A stretch of DNA of 64,000 nt from an uncultured Bacteroidaceae bacterium. Its GTDB lineage: Bacteria > Bacteroidota > Bacteroidia > Bacteroidales > Bacteroidaceae. The position numbers and the translations under genes are program-made. Within the stretch, counting starts at the first letter, position 1. Each line of letters begins with the position of its first letter. A model generated the notes under the pieces. That model saw only the letters and a program-made list of their open reading frames with translations. It was not told the origin of the DNA and did no database searches. Location: assembly GCA_905235305.1 (NCBI GenBank), contig CAJOLC010000011.1, forward strand, positions 1-64,000, in the 5' to 3' direction. Below are positions 14,504 through 22,995 of the stretch, one piece after another.

Positions 14504-15853
14504 CTATTTCTTCTTCCTCAGAAGGCCGACAATGCGGTTCATCTGATTCGGGATGCGAATCTGTTGGGGACACTTCGAAAGACACGCCTCGCAGTCAACA
14601 CATTTGCTGGCACGCGCATTAACCGAGATGGCATTACGATAGGCCTCGGCAAAGTTCTGCTGTCGCTCGGCATAGTCTGGCGCGGAAGCCTCGGGCAAGG
14701 GAAGCATCTTCTTGTTCAGAGCCTCGTTATAAAAGCTGAAATTTCCCGGTATGTCGACACCATAGGGACAGGGCATACAGTAGGCACATGTCGTGCAAGG
14801 TATGGTGGGAATACCAGCCATCCCGTCGGCTATCTTCTCAAGCAACTCGTTCTCTGACTCGTTACACGACTTCAGAGGTGAGGAGGTCTTGACATTCTCC
14901 TCGATAAATTGCATCTGATTCATGCCGCTGAGCGTGGTGAGCACATTAGAGTGACTACCCACCCAGCGGAATGCCCATTCGGCCAAAGTGTCGTCAGGAC
15001 GCAAGGCTTTTAACTGGTCGGCATACTGGCCAGGGATGCGTGTCAAGGCACTTCCGCGCAGAGGTTCCATTACAACTGTCTGGATGCCTGCCTTTTCGAG
15101 CTTATTGTAGAGGTATTCTGCATCGGCATCTTGCTTGAATCCACTCTTGTTGAGTGAGGCATGACGCCAGTCAAGATAGTTCATTTGTATCTGGGCCATG
15201 TCCCAATGATAAGCCTCCGTGCGGTCAACAAGCCAGTCGAACACACTCACGTCGCCATGATAGGAGAATCCGAGATGACGTATCCTGCCGGCTTCACGCT
15301 CCTTGAGAAGGAAGTCGAGAAAGCCGTTCTCTATGAACCTCCCCTCAAAATTGTGCATACCTCCCAGCCCGATTCCATGCAGGAGATAGTAATCGATGTA
15401 ATCGACACGCAGTTCCCTGAAGGATTTTTCGTAGATCTTCTTCGACTCTTCAAACGACCAGGTACGTTCGTCATAATTGGACATCTTGGTGGCGATGTAG
15501 TAACTTTCACGAGGATGACGGCTCAAAGCCTCACCAGTCATGCCTTCGTTCCGGCCACCTCCATACATGGGAGCAGTGTCGAAGTAGTTGATGCCATGGT
15601 CAAGAGCATAGTCAACTATCCTGTTCACGAGTTCCTGATTGTCTCTCGGCATACGCATCATGCCCAGTCCGAGCAGGGAGATTCGTTCGCCCGTACCTTT
15701 CTGAACACGGTAACTCATGCCACCTTCAGACTGCTCCGTCTGCATATCGTCGGCTGCCCACGACTTAGAAGTCTGTAAAGTCATCAAGGCTGCAGCCGAA
15801 CCTACTCCAATGCCTAAACGCTTAAGGAACTCTCTTCTCTCGATATTACTCAT
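14504..15853 (-). CDS. Tat-exported aldo/keto reductase with two 4Fe-4S motifs
   Basis: This 449-aa protein starts with a twin-arginine signal (RREFLKRLGIGVGSAAALM). Residues about 50-320 are an aldo/keto reductase with all four catalytic positions visible: FDTAPMYGGG (Asp, Tyr), IATKMSN (Lys) and YYLLHGIG (His). The C-terminus adds ferredoxin-like clusters, CTTCAYCMPCPYGVDIP and CVDCEACLSKCPQ. The combination implies a folded, cofactor-loaded oxidoreductase exported by the Tat system, whose tatA and tatC genes lie at 39.4-43.9 kb. It is followed upstream by an exported alpha/beta hydrolase gene 24 bases away, probably in the same transcript. Confidence 0.9.
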   Translation of the reverse strand: MSNIERREFLKRLGIGVGSAAALMTLQTSKSWAADDMQTEQSEGGMSYRVQKGTGERISLLGLGMMRMPRDNQELVNRIVDYALDHGINYFDTAPMYGGGRNEGMTGEALSRHPRESYYIATKMSNYDERTWSFEESKKIYEKSFRELRVDYIDYYLLHGIGLGGMHNFEGRFIENGFLDFLLKEREAGRIRHLGFSYHGDVSVFDWLVDRTEAYHWDMAQIQMNYLDWRHASLNKSGFKQDADAEYLYNKLEKAGIQTVVMEPLRGSALTRIPGQYADQLKALRPDDTLAEWAFRWVGSHSNVLTTLSGMNQMQFIEENVKTSSPLKSCNESENELLEKIADGMAGIPTIPCTTCAYCMPCPYGVDIPGNFSFYNEALNKKMLPLPEASAPDYAERQQNFAEAYRNAISVNARASKCVDCEACLSKCPQQIRIPNQMNRIVGLLRKKK

Positions 15854-15877
15854 AACAAGTCTGTTTAGTTCTAATGG

Positions 15878-16702
15878 TTATTGTATCACTTCCTGTAGGA
15901 ATTCGTCGGCAACACGCAGGAATTCCGCCTGTCCTTCATCAGTGAGAAAGACATGGCCAGCACCTTTGATGGTGTGCATTCTTGCGTCAGGGAAGACACC
16001 GACAGCTCTCTTCGAGACCTCGATAGGCACGACTTTGTCCTCGTCTCCGTGCACAATGAGAACCGGACCTGCATAGGCCTTCATGTCGTTGTCGTAATCA
16101 TGGTCGTACATATCGAGGATATATTTGCGTCCGATAGTAATCATGCCGTTCCTTCCGTCCGTTTCCGGCAGTTTGTTTTTATCGGGATAGAGCGTGCGAA
16201 GATTGTCGGGAAGATGGAAGGCCGGGTAGAGAAGTACCTGTGCGACAATCTTGCCGGGATGTCTCGCCGCCACAATAGTTGACACGCCACCGCCTTGACT
16301 GCCACCGACAAGTACAATGCGAGTGGTGTCGACGAAGTCCCAAGTCTGTGCTTCTCTCAGCATCCGTTCCAGGTCTTCTGCTTCCGTCATCACTGACATG
16401 TCAGTCGTCTTGCCATCACTTCTGCTGCGATTGCCGCCGCCGGCGAAGTCGAAAGTGAGCACAGCAAAACCCTTTTCGGCCCAATGCTCAGCGTAGTGTA
16501 CCCACCAGGGACGTTGGGAGTCGCTGCCCAACTCGTGAGACGCAATGATGAGAGGCCGCTGGTTCGTCCCCTCCGGCAAGTAGAGAGTGCCTCGCAACAC
16601 ATTACCCGTCTGCGCGCCAGACACCTCAACGTCCTTTACTTCAAATGCACTTGCCGTTACCGCACAAAGTAAAGCTGCCAATGGTATCATGGATTTCTTC
16701 AT
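15878..16702 (-). CDS. Exported alpha/beta hydrolase (dienelactone hydrolase-like)
   Basis: The 274-aa protein has a signal peptide (MIPLAALLCAVTASAF) and a complete alpha/beta-hydrolase core: nucleophile Ser in VLVGGSQGGGVS, acid Asp in LIVHGDEDKVVP, and His in IKGAGHVF. An oxyanion-type turn IIASHELGSD precedes them. It resembles dienelactone hydrolase/acetyl-xylan-esterase-like enzymes, but the substrate cannot be told. It is the first gene of a two-gene unit with the Tat-exported aldo/keto reductase. A TAAATTTG box lies about 100 bases upstream. Confidence 0.85.
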   Translation of the reverse strand: MKKSMIPLAALLCAVTASAFEVKDVEVSGAQTGNVLRGTLYLPEGTNQRPLIIASHELGSDSQRPWWVHYAEHWAEKGFAVLTFDFAGGGNRSRSDGKTTDMSVMTEAEDLERMLREAQTWDFVDTTRIVLVGGSQGGGVSTIVAARHPGKIVAQVLLYPAFHLPDNLRTLYPDKNKLPETDGRNGMITIGRKYILDMYDHDYDNDMKAYAGPVLIVHGDEDKVVPIEVSKRAVGVFPDARMHTIKGAGHVFLTDEGQAEFLRVADEFLQEVIQ

Positions 16703-16800
16703 ATCTCCTCGTTATGACTTTGCTGTCTTGTTCTATCAACTTATTATTCTTCTGACCTCTTATTGTCTCAATTTCCTGTTGCATTAGGACTTTTCCCTTG

Positions 16801-16808
16801 CAAATTTA
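16801..16808 (-). promoter_or_regulatory. Promoter -7 box for the hydrolase-aldo/keto reductase unit
   Basis: CAAATTTA on the + strand reads TAAATTTG on the - strand. The leader would be about 95 bases. Confidence 0.45.
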
Positions 16809-16904
16809 CTACTATTTCTTCACTTTTCCATTATCCTTACAGCATATAAAATGTTCAAATGAAAGGTTTTCTCCTCATTATTTCATGAATTCTCAATTTC
16901 TTGT

Positions 16905-16912
16905 TATCTTTG
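16905..16912 (+). promoter_or_regulatory. Promoter -7 box for the AraC-family gene
   Basis: TATCTTTG; a near-match TTTC lies 20 bases upstream at 16881-16884. The expected start at about 16918-16920 coincides with the first ATG (16920). Confidence 0.6.
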
Positions 16913-16919
16913 CATCGGA

Positions 16920-17852
16920 ATGAAGGACAGAAAGGAAATACAACGAGTAACAAGCAGCTTCATGCAAGGTTTTTGCGAGGAGCAGGAAGGCTGGAGATGG
17001 GCTGGCGAGGACTTACTCATCATACCTCACCTGGGGGAACAATCCTCGCGAGTGTTCGGCAGCGGAAGTCCTTTCCAACTCGACCAGTTGCACATAGGCA
17101 TTGTTCTGGAGGGCGAACAGGACGTGATAGTCAACCTCCACCGACATCACCTGACAAAAGGCTCCGTGCTTGTGGCGTCGCCTGAAAGCGTCATGCAACA
17201 TGACAGACACACCGACGACTTCGACATGCAAGTCATTCACCTGAGCGACACCCTCTTGAACAGTCTCTTTGACAACCAAGTACCTACACCCTTTGCACAT
17301 CGTATGCGCTCCACCTTATTCGCCACAAGTGACACTGACGGCCAGTCCATCTGCCTCTCACCGACGGAACACGAGCTGCTGTTGACCATGACCAATGCAC
17401 TTTGGCAAACAGTTCACACAGGTTTCAACACCAGCCGGAACCATCTCCTGACAGCCATCCTAAGCCTGCTCAATGATCTCTCAAGAAGCAGGGAGAAAGG
17501 AGCTATGAACCATCAACCTCGCAATGTTATAGTCTTTAACCGCTTCCTAAGCCTTGCCTTCGAACACTGTGACCAGTGGCGCACCCTCGACTTCTATGCC
17601 GACCGCCTTTGTCTAAGCAAGCAATACCTGGGCAGCATAATACTGGAAGTAAGCCACCGGAGTGCACGCGAATGGATTGACGAAGCCACCATTTCGCGCA
17701 TAAAAGTAATGCTCCTGCACAGCACGGCCTCCCTCAGCGACATCAGCGAACATATGTCCTTTGCCGAGCCTTCACATTTCTCCCGCTATTTCAAGCGCCT
17801 GACAGGCCTCACACCAGGTGAATATCGTAACGGCCGGAGCACTAAGGACTGA
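16920..17852 (+). CDS. AraC-family transcriptional regulator
   Basis: This 310-aa protein has an N-terminal cupin-like sensor half (LHIGIVLEGEQDVIVNLHRH, LTKGSVLVASPESV) and a C-terminal pair of AraC helix-turn-helix motifs. The latter include ADRLCLSKQYLGSIILEVSH and SDISEHMSFAEPSHFSRYFK, then the family end GLTPGEYR. It probably controls the porin or transport genes next door or itself; no operator is evident. Because the promoter places the transcript start at the first ATG, the mRNA is either leaderless or translation begins at the second ATG (16962), which removes 14 residues outside the conserved domain. Confidence 0.85.
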   Translation: MKDRKEIQRVTSSFMQGFCEEQEGWRWAGEDLLIIPHLGEQSSRVFGSGSPFQLDQLHIGIVLEGEQDVIVNLHRHHLTKGSVLVASPESVMQHDRHTDDFDMQVIHLSDTLLNSLFDNQVPTPFAHRMRSTLFATSDTDGQSICLSPTEHELLLTMTNALWQTVHTGFNTSRNHLLTAILSLLNDLSRSREKGAMNHQPRNVIVFNRFLSLAFEHCDQWRTLDFYADRLCLSKQYLGSIILEVSHRSAREWIDEATISRIKVMLLHSTASLSDISEHMSFAEPSHFSRYFKRLTGLTPGEYRNGRSTKD

Positions 17853-17875
17853 AGACTACAACATAAGGGAAACTT

Positions 17876-17900
17876 TAACCTCACATTTCTGAGGTTTAAC
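17876..17900 (+). terminator. Possible terminator after the AraC-family gene
   Basis: A stem TTAACCTCA / TGAGGTTTAA with a six-base loop starts 23 bases after the stop codon. There is no clean T-run, only ACTACTGATTTT after it. Confidence 0.35.
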
Positions 17901-17995
17901 TACTGATTTTAGGATATACCACACCTAAGATATCATTTTGTAATCCAAAACATAAATAAATGTAGAATTATGAATGGGAATTAAACATTTTATTG

Positions 17996-18003
17996 TACTT
18001 TTG
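17996..18003 (+). promoter_or_regulatory. Promoter -7 box for the porin gene
   Basis: TACTTTTG with the start near 18009 leaves about 30 bases of leader before ATG 18039. Confidence 0.6.
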
Positions 18004-18038
18004 CACTCGGATAACACTGCTAACCAATTTATTAAACA

Positions 18039-19184
18039 ATGAACACTTTCGTAAAGACAACGCTGGCTGTATCAATGGTAATCTTCGGCAGCACAGCATC
18101 GATGGCACAATCCAGCTCTGCCAGCACAGAGAACACAGCCGTCACAACAGAAAAAAATGGTCGTACTAACTTGAAGGAAATCACAGAAAAGCAGTGGTTT
18201 CAGGAACTTCAAAGCAGAATCAAGCTTCACGGCTATGCTCAAGCCGGCTACACCTATTCGCATAAAGGCGGCCAGAACACAAACACATTCGACCTCAAAC
18301 GCGTACTCTTCTGGGCAGAAGCCAAGATAACCGACCGCTGGTCATTCCTTTTCATGCACGACTTCTCGAGCGTCGTGCAGGAGTACTATACAGACTATCG
18401 CTTTACCCGAAACAAAGCCCTTACCGTTCGATTCGGCCAGTTCAAGAACGGCCTCTCGTTCGAGAACCCGCTCTCCCCTACTGCGATGGAAGCCGTCGAT
18501 GTATATAGTGAGGGCGTCACCTACCTTACCGGCTGCGGCAGCGACCCTTTGCTGGGCGTTCAGTATGGCCGTGACCTGGGTCTGTCTCTCTTTGGCGAAA
18601 CCAACAACGGCAAATTCCGCTACGAGCTCGAAGTGATGAACGGACAAGGCATCAACAAGAAGGATGGCAACAACTTCAAGGACATCATCACCCGACTCGA
18701 GTATCGTCCGGTAAAGGGGCTGAATATCGTTGCAACAGGACAGAGAGGCCGTGGGCATGCCATTGCATCTTCGCTGTACAACCCCGCCATTAGGCCCGGA
18801 CAGGACTACACACGCAACCGCAGCACTATCGGTGCGGACTACAAGTCGAATGCCTTTAATGTGCATGGCGAATACCTGAATGGTTGGGACAAAGACGCCC
18901 ATAGCTGGGGTGCCTACATTACAGGCTCTGTGCCCTTGGCTCGCTTTGGTGCGCCTGAATTAGGGAAGAAGTTGGAGCTTGTTGCTTCGTATGACTTCTT
19001 CAACTTCAATACGGACCTCGACATGGACCAGCACAAAGCCATCGGAGGCCTGCAGTATTGGTTCTACAAGAAGTGCCGCTTGCAGGTTCAATATGTATAC
19101 AAGAGCGCTTACATCCTCGACAACCAGTTCGTTCACGGTGCCAATCATGGCATCCAGTGCCAACTGCAAGTGAGGTTCAATTAA
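18039..19184 (+). CDS. OprO/OprP-type outer membrane porin
   Basis: The 381-aa protein has a signal peptide (MVIFGSTASMAQ) and a 16-18-strand beta-barrel pattern of short alternating segments ending in an aromatic-rich strand and C-terminal phenylalanine-asparagine (CQLQVRFN). The order KLHGYAQAGYTYSHKG, FDLKRVLFWAEAKITDRWSF and LTVRFGQFKNGLSFENPLSP is characteristic of the OprO/OprP family, whose founding members are phosphate- or polyphosphate-selective. In Bacteroidetes the substrate is unproven. It lies 125 bases upstream of a sodium:solute symporter gene, so both may serve uptake of the same small molecule. Confidence 0.85.
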   Translation: MNTFVKTTLAVSMVIFGSTASMAQSSSASTENTAVTTEKNGRTNLKEITEKQWFQELQSRIKLHGYAQAGYTYSHKGGQNTNTFDLKRVLFWAEAKITDRWSFLFMHDFSSVVQEYYTDYRFTRNKALTVRFGQFKNGLSFENPLSPTAMEAVDVYSEGVTYLTGCGSDPLLGVQYGRDLGLSLFGETNNGKFRYELEVMNGQGINKKDGNNFKDIITRLEYRPVKGLNIVATGQRGRGHAIASSLYNPAIRPGQDYTRNRSTIGADYKSNAFNVHGEYLNGWDKDAHSWGAYITGSVPLARFGAPELGKKLELVASYDFFNFNTDLDMDQHKAIGGLQYWFYKKCRLQVQYVYKSAYILDNQFVHGANHGIQCQLQVRFN

Positions 19185-19309
19185 ATGAAGCATTCAGAGT
19201 GAAGAGTGAAGTTCCGCGACTACAATCGCGCCCTGGTGCTAAAGCATCCATAGAGTTTGCTACCGCCCTGGTTGAATAGTAAATTGTCAAATCATAAATC
19301 AATATAGTA

Positions 19310-20836
19310 GTGTTTATCAAAGTATTCCTGACCATCATCTTTTTGGCCGTGATGGTTGGCGTGGGCATATATTCCCACAAACAGGCCAAATCTGTAGACG
19401 GCTTCGTCCTCGGCGGGCGGGCTGTAGGTCCATGGCTTACTGCGTTTGCCTATGGAACCAGTTATTTCTCGGCAGTCGTCTTTGTCGGTTATGCCGGACA
19501 ATTCGGCTGGAGGTACGGCCTGTCAAGTGCATGGATAGGCATAGGCAATGCCGTGATAGGTTCATTGCTTGCATGGATTCTGCTTGGCAGGCGCACGAAG
19601 CTGATGACGCAGCACATTGAGAGCCCGATGCCTGACTTCTTCGGCACACGCTACAGCAGTCAGAACCTGAGGGTCGTGGCAAGCATCATTGCTTTCGTGT
19701 TCCTGATTCCTTACACTGCCGGTGTCTATAGCGGCATCTCGCGTCTCTTCGAGATGGGCTTCGGCATTCCCTACGAGTATTGCGTCATCGGCATGGCGGC
19801 CTTCACGGCAATCTATGTCATCTTCGGAGGCTATAAAGCGACTGCGATGAACGACTTTATCCAGGGCATCATCATGCTCTTCGGCATCGTGGCAGTCATC
19901 ATTGCCGTGCTGAATGCCCAGGGAGGATTGACCACCGCAGTAGGGAAGCTGGCCAGCTTGCCGTCCGACGCCGACCCATCCATCAATGGAGGCTTTGCCT
20001 CGCTGTTCGGTCCGGACCCCTGGGGACTGCTGGGCGTCGTCATCCTGACCTCTGTAGGTACGATGGGCCTGCCGCAAATGGTGGGTAAGTTCTACAGCAT
20101 CACGGACGAGAGCGCCATACGTCGTGGCACCATCATCTCGACCATCTTTGCCTTCATCATAGCCGGCGGCTGCTACTTCCTGGGAGGTTTCGGACGCCTG
20201 TACGAGCCTGTCATCAACGAAGCGACTGGCAAGATTGCCTTCGACTCCATAATTCCCGCCATGCTGGTCACGCTTCCCGATGCCCTCATCGCACTCGTCG
20301 TGCTGCTGGTTCTCTCGGCATCCATGTCGACGCTTGCCTCTCTGGTGCTGACTTCATCGAGCACCATGACCCTCGACCTCATATATCGTGACAAGAAATC
20401 CCTGCCAGGAGAGGTGGAGGAAGGCAGCATCGACGACACAGTCGCCGAGCGGGTTGAGCTCAGGAAGGTCGTCGTGATGCGCGTCCTGATAGTATTCTTC
20501 ATCGTCATCAGCCTGATGATAGCACTGAATCCGCCCACCTTCATCGCTCAGCTGATGGGCATCTCATGGGGTGCACTTGCAGGAGCCTTCCTCGCGCCCT
20601 TCATGTTGGGACTCTACTGGAAAGGCGTCACGAAGGCGGCTGTCTGGGCTTGCTTCACCTGGGGAGTGGGATTGACGGTCATCAACATGCTCCTGAACAA
20701 CCCTATCAACCCGATTAACTGCGGCGCCCTCGCCATGTTGGGAGGCTTCCCGATAGTATGGCTCGTGAGCCTCGTCAGCCCGAAGCCTTCGAAGAACTAC
20801 GTCGAAAAGATATTCGAATGCTACCGTACCGCCTGA
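19310..20836 (+). CDS. Sodium:solute symporter (SSS family)
   Basis: A 508-aa inner-membrane protein with about 13 hydrophobic segments and the SSS signature around residues 120-190 (VASIIAFVFLIPYTAGVYSG, IFGGYKATAMNDFIQGIIML). It starts with GTG. Family members import sugars, sugar acids, proline or similar solutes with Na+. The window also contains Na+-handling genes (NQR, NhaC), consistent with a sodium economy. Its neighbours, the OprO-like porin upstream and the convergent 2-keto-3-deoxygluconate genes downstream, suggest a sugar-acid substrate, but that is inference from position only. Confidence 0.9.
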   Translation: MFIKVFLTIIFLAVMVGVGIYSHKQAKSVDGFVLGGRAVGPWLTAFAYGTSYFSAVVFVGYAGQFGWRYGLSSAWIGIGNAVIGSLLAWILLGRRTKLMTQHIESPMPDFFGTRYSSQNLRVVASIIAFVFLIPYTAGVYSGISRLFEMGFGIPYEYCVIGMAAFTAIYVIFGGYKATAMNDFIQGIIMLFGIVAVIIAVLNAQGGLTTAVGKLASLPSDADPSINGGFASLFGPDPWGLLGVVILTSVGTMGLPQMVGKFYSITDESAIRRGTIISTIFAFIIAGGCYFLGGFGRLYEPVINEATGKIAFDSIIPAMLVTLPDALIALVVLLVLSASMSTLASLVLTSSSTMTLDLIYRDKKSLPGEVEEGSIDDTVAERVELRKVVVMRVLIVFFIVISLMIALNPPTFIAQLMGISWGALAGAFLAPFMLGLYWKGVTKAAVWACFTWGVGLTVINMLLNNPINPINCGALAMLGGFPIVWLVSLVSPKPSKNYVEKIFECYRTA

Positions 20837-20876
20837 CCCGACAGGGTGAGTCGGCAGACTTAACATAGAGGGTTCG

Positions 20877-20942
20877 TTGCAGGTTCATGAATATTCAATT
20901 GCAGGTTCATGAATATTCAATTGCAGGTTCATGATGCTGCAA
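20877..20942. repeat. 22-bp tandem array, locus D (3 units)
   Basis: Units lie at 20877-20898, 20899-20920 and 20921-20942. The first two are identical (TTGCAGGTTCATGA then ATATTCAA) and the third ends TGCTGCAA. The whole array is enclosed by an inverted repeat, GGGTTCG before and CGAACCC after, so it could close into one long hairpin. It lies between the convergent symporter and kdgA genes, 80 bases from a bidirectional terminator. Confidence 0.9.
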
Positions 20943-21021
20943 CGAACCCATCCTAATGGGTTGAGTCAGGGAATACGGAAAGCCGGGTCAGGCAGGCTGC
21001 TACCCGGCGCACATAAACAGC

Positions 21022-21050
21022 AAGGGGGACACCACATGGTGTCCCCCTTT
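21022..21050. terminator. Bidirectional intrinsic terminator
   Basis: AAGGGGGACACC / GGTGTCCCCCTT with a 4-base loop, with A- and T-runs at both ends. It serves both the symporter gene (+) and kdgA (-), which converge here. Confidence 0.85.
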
Positions 21051-21071
21051 ATATTATATATAATGTATCGC

Positions 21072-21740
21072 CTACTTCTTCGCCTCGGTGATGAAGGCGA
21101 TGCAGCTGCGGCACTTGTCGGTGACATACTGCCAGTCGCACGCCTGCACCCTTTCGCTTGGGAAGAGCTTGCTGCCCATGCCGACGCAGAAAGCACCCGC
21201 CCGGAACCAGGCCGTCAGGTTCTCCTGGTCGGGAGAGACGCCTCCGGTCACCATGATCTTGCTCCACGGCATGGGGGCCATCATGCCTTTCACGAAGGCG
21301 GGGCCGTATACGTCGCCCGGGAAAACCTTCGTCACGTCGCAACCCAGCTCCTGAGCCGCACCGATTTCGCTCACTGAGCCACAGCCCGGAACGTAGGGAA
21401 CGAGCCTCCGGTTGCAGACTCTCGCTATCTCGGAATTGAGTAAAGGACCCACCACAAAGCAGGCCCCGAGCTGAATATATAAGGCGGCCGTGGGCGCATC
21501 CACTATCGAGCCGACGCCCATTGCCAGATCCGGGCACTCCTTCGCCGCAAACTTCACGCACTCGGCAAACGCCTCGTGGGCAAAGTCACCACGGTTTGTG
21601 AACTCGAAAGCCCGCACGCCACCGTCGTAACAGGCCTTTATCACCTGCTTTGCCACCTCGGCATCTTTGTTGTAGAACACAGGCACCATGCCCGTCGACT
21701 GCAGCTTCTGCAGCACTTGTATCTTGTCGAACCTTGCCAT
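21072..21740 (-). CDS. kdgA: 2-dehydro-3-deoxy-phosphogluconate (KDPG/KHG) aldolase
   Basis: The 222-aa class I aldolase splits KDPG into pyruvate and glyceraldehyde-3-phosphate. The visible markers are [12 protein letters not shown] (catalytic Glu region), [32 protein letters not shown], the Schiff-base lysine in DVTKVFPGD, and the phosphate-binding MVTGGVSP. It lies 74 bases downstream of the KDG kinase gene on the same strand, so together they make the last two steps of hexuronate breakdown. The gap contains a small GC-rich palindromic repeat. Confidence 0.9.
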   Translation of the reverse strand: MARFDKIQVLQKLQSTGMVPVFYNKDAEVAKQVIKACYDGGVRAFEFTNRGDFAHEAFAECVKFAAKECPDLAMGVGSIVDAPTAALYIQLGACFVVGPLLNSEIARVCNRRLVPYVPGCGSVSEIGAAQELGCDVTKVFPGDVYGPAFVKGMMAPMPWSKIMVTGGVSPDQENLTAWFRAGAFCVGMGSKLFPSERVQACDWQYVTDKCRSCIAFITEAKK

Positions 21741-21774
21741 TTCCTATTTAATCTTTTACCATTTACCATATAAT

Positions 21775-21810
21775 TCTCCCCTCTCCATCGGAGAGGGGTC
21801 GGGGGAGAGG
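21775..21810. repeat. GC-rich palindromic intergenic repeat (CTCCCCTCTCC type)
   Basis: CTCCCCTCTCC and GGAGAGGGG pair across an ATC loop, followed by TCGGGGGAGAGGCGCC. It is preceded by an AT-rich run of ATTTACC-type words. A similar composite, AT-rich words then a CCCCC/GGGGG palindrome and GGCGCC, occurs at 46261-46335. It lies between kdgK and kdgA. Confidence 0.55.
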
Positions 21811-21814
21811 CGCC

Positions 21815-22837
21815 TTATCTCTCCACTCGCCCGTTGCCGTTTCCGTTCATGAGGCTCTCCACCTCGCCCGCCGAAACCATGTTGACGTCGCCGGGAAGTG
21901 TATGCTTCAGGGCACTTGCCGCTACTGCGAACTCCAACGCCCACTGCATCGGCTTGCCATTCGCCAGGCCATGAATGATGCCGGCACTGAATGCATCGCC
22001 GCCTCCGACACGGTCCACGATGGGATTTAACTCGTAGCGACGGCTCTCGCAGAACTCCTTGCCGTCGTATATCAAAGCCTTCCAGCCATTGTTCGACGCA
22101 CTGAAGCTCTCGCGCAAGGTGCTTACGACGTACTTGAAACCGAAGGTCTCCATCATCCCCTGGAAGATGCTCTTGTAGCCGCTGGCCTCCGTCTTGCCGC
22201 CCGCAACGTCGGCCTCGGGACGGAAACCAAGGCATTTCTCGGCATCCTCCTCGTTTCCGATGCAGACATCGATGTACTTCATCAGCGGACGCATCACCTT
22301 CTGTGCCTCCTGGACCGACCATAACTTGTTTCGGTAATTAAGGTCGCAGCTGATGGTCACGCCGGCTTTCTTGGCAGCGATGCACGCCTTCTCGACGCAC
22401 TCGGCCATGTTCTTTCCCAAAGCCGGCGTAATGCCGCTCCAGTGGAACCAGTCTGCGTCGCGGAAGATAGCGTCGAAATCGAAGTCATCCAATGTTGCCT
22501 CGCTGATGCTGCTATGTGCTCTGTCGTAGATAACTTTACTGGGGCGGATGCTCGAACCCGTCTCGAGATAGTAGATGCCCAAGCGTTCGCCGCCACGAGC
22601 CACATGGCTCACGTGCACACCAAAGCGGCGGAGGCTGTTGACGGCCGCCTGTCCGATCTCGTGGGCAGGCACCTTACTTACGAAGAAAGCCTCGTTGCCA
22701 TAGTTCTGCAGGCTGACTGCGACATTCGCTTCTCCACCCCCGAAGTTGACATCAAAGCTGTCGGACTGGACAAACCTGCTGTTTCCCGGAGTAGACAGAC
22801 GCAGCATAATCTCGCCCATCGTTACAATCTTTGCCAT
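21815..22837 (-). CDS. kdgK: 2-keto-3-deoxygluconate kinase (PfkB family)
   Basis: The 340-aa protein has the ribokinase/PfkB layout: IVTMGEIMLRLSTPG at the start, FGGGEANVAVSLQNYG (substrate-binding GG), ISCDLNYRNKLW, CIGNEEDAEKCLGF, and the catalytic ATP-site motif VDRVGGGDAFSAGIIHGL with the base Asp. The adjoining KDPG aldolase makes 2-keto-3-deoxygluconate the best substrate call. It has its own promoter box at 22879-22886 and is first in the kdgK-kdgA unit. Confidence 0.88.
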   Translation of the reverse strand: MAKIVTMGEIMLRLSTPGNSRFVQSDSFDVNFGGGEANVAVSLQNYGNEAFFVSKVPAHEIGQAAVNSLRRFGVHVSHVARGGERLGIYYLETGSSIRPSKVIYDRAHSSISEATLDDFDFDAIFRDADWFHWSGITPALGKNMAECVEKACIAAKKAGVTISCDLNYRNKLWSVQEAQKVMRPLMKYIDVCIGNEEDAEKCLGFRPEADVAGGKTEASGYKSIFQGMMETFGFKYVVSTLRESFSASNNGWKALIYDGKEFCESRRYELNPIVDRVGGGDAFSAGIIHGLANGKPMQWALEFAVAASALKHTLPGDVNMVSAGEVESLMNGNGNGRVER

Positions 22838-22878
22838 ATTTCAATGTATAATCTTTCGTCCTTATGTGTTATTTTGTG

Positions 22879-22886
22879 CAAAGATA
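22879..22886 (-). promoter_or_regulatory. Promoter -7 box for kdgK-kdgA
   Basis: CAAAGATA on the + strand reads TATCTTTG on the - strand, about 42 bases before the ATG. Confidence 0.65.
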
Positions 22887-22983
22887 AACATAATTTTCGG
22901 AGAAGATAATACTAATGCATCACAAATTTCGGCAAAATTTGTATTTTTATATAAAAAAGGGGGAAAGGCAAGGGAAAATGTTG

Positions 22984-22991
22984 TAACTTCG
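22984..22991 (+). promoter_or_regulatory. Probable -7 box for the nhaC operon
   Basis: TAACTTCG, one base off the TAnnTTTG consensus, ends only 4 bases before ATG 22996, so the transcript would be leaderless or nearly so. Confidence 0.4.
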
Positions 22992-22995
22992 CGGC

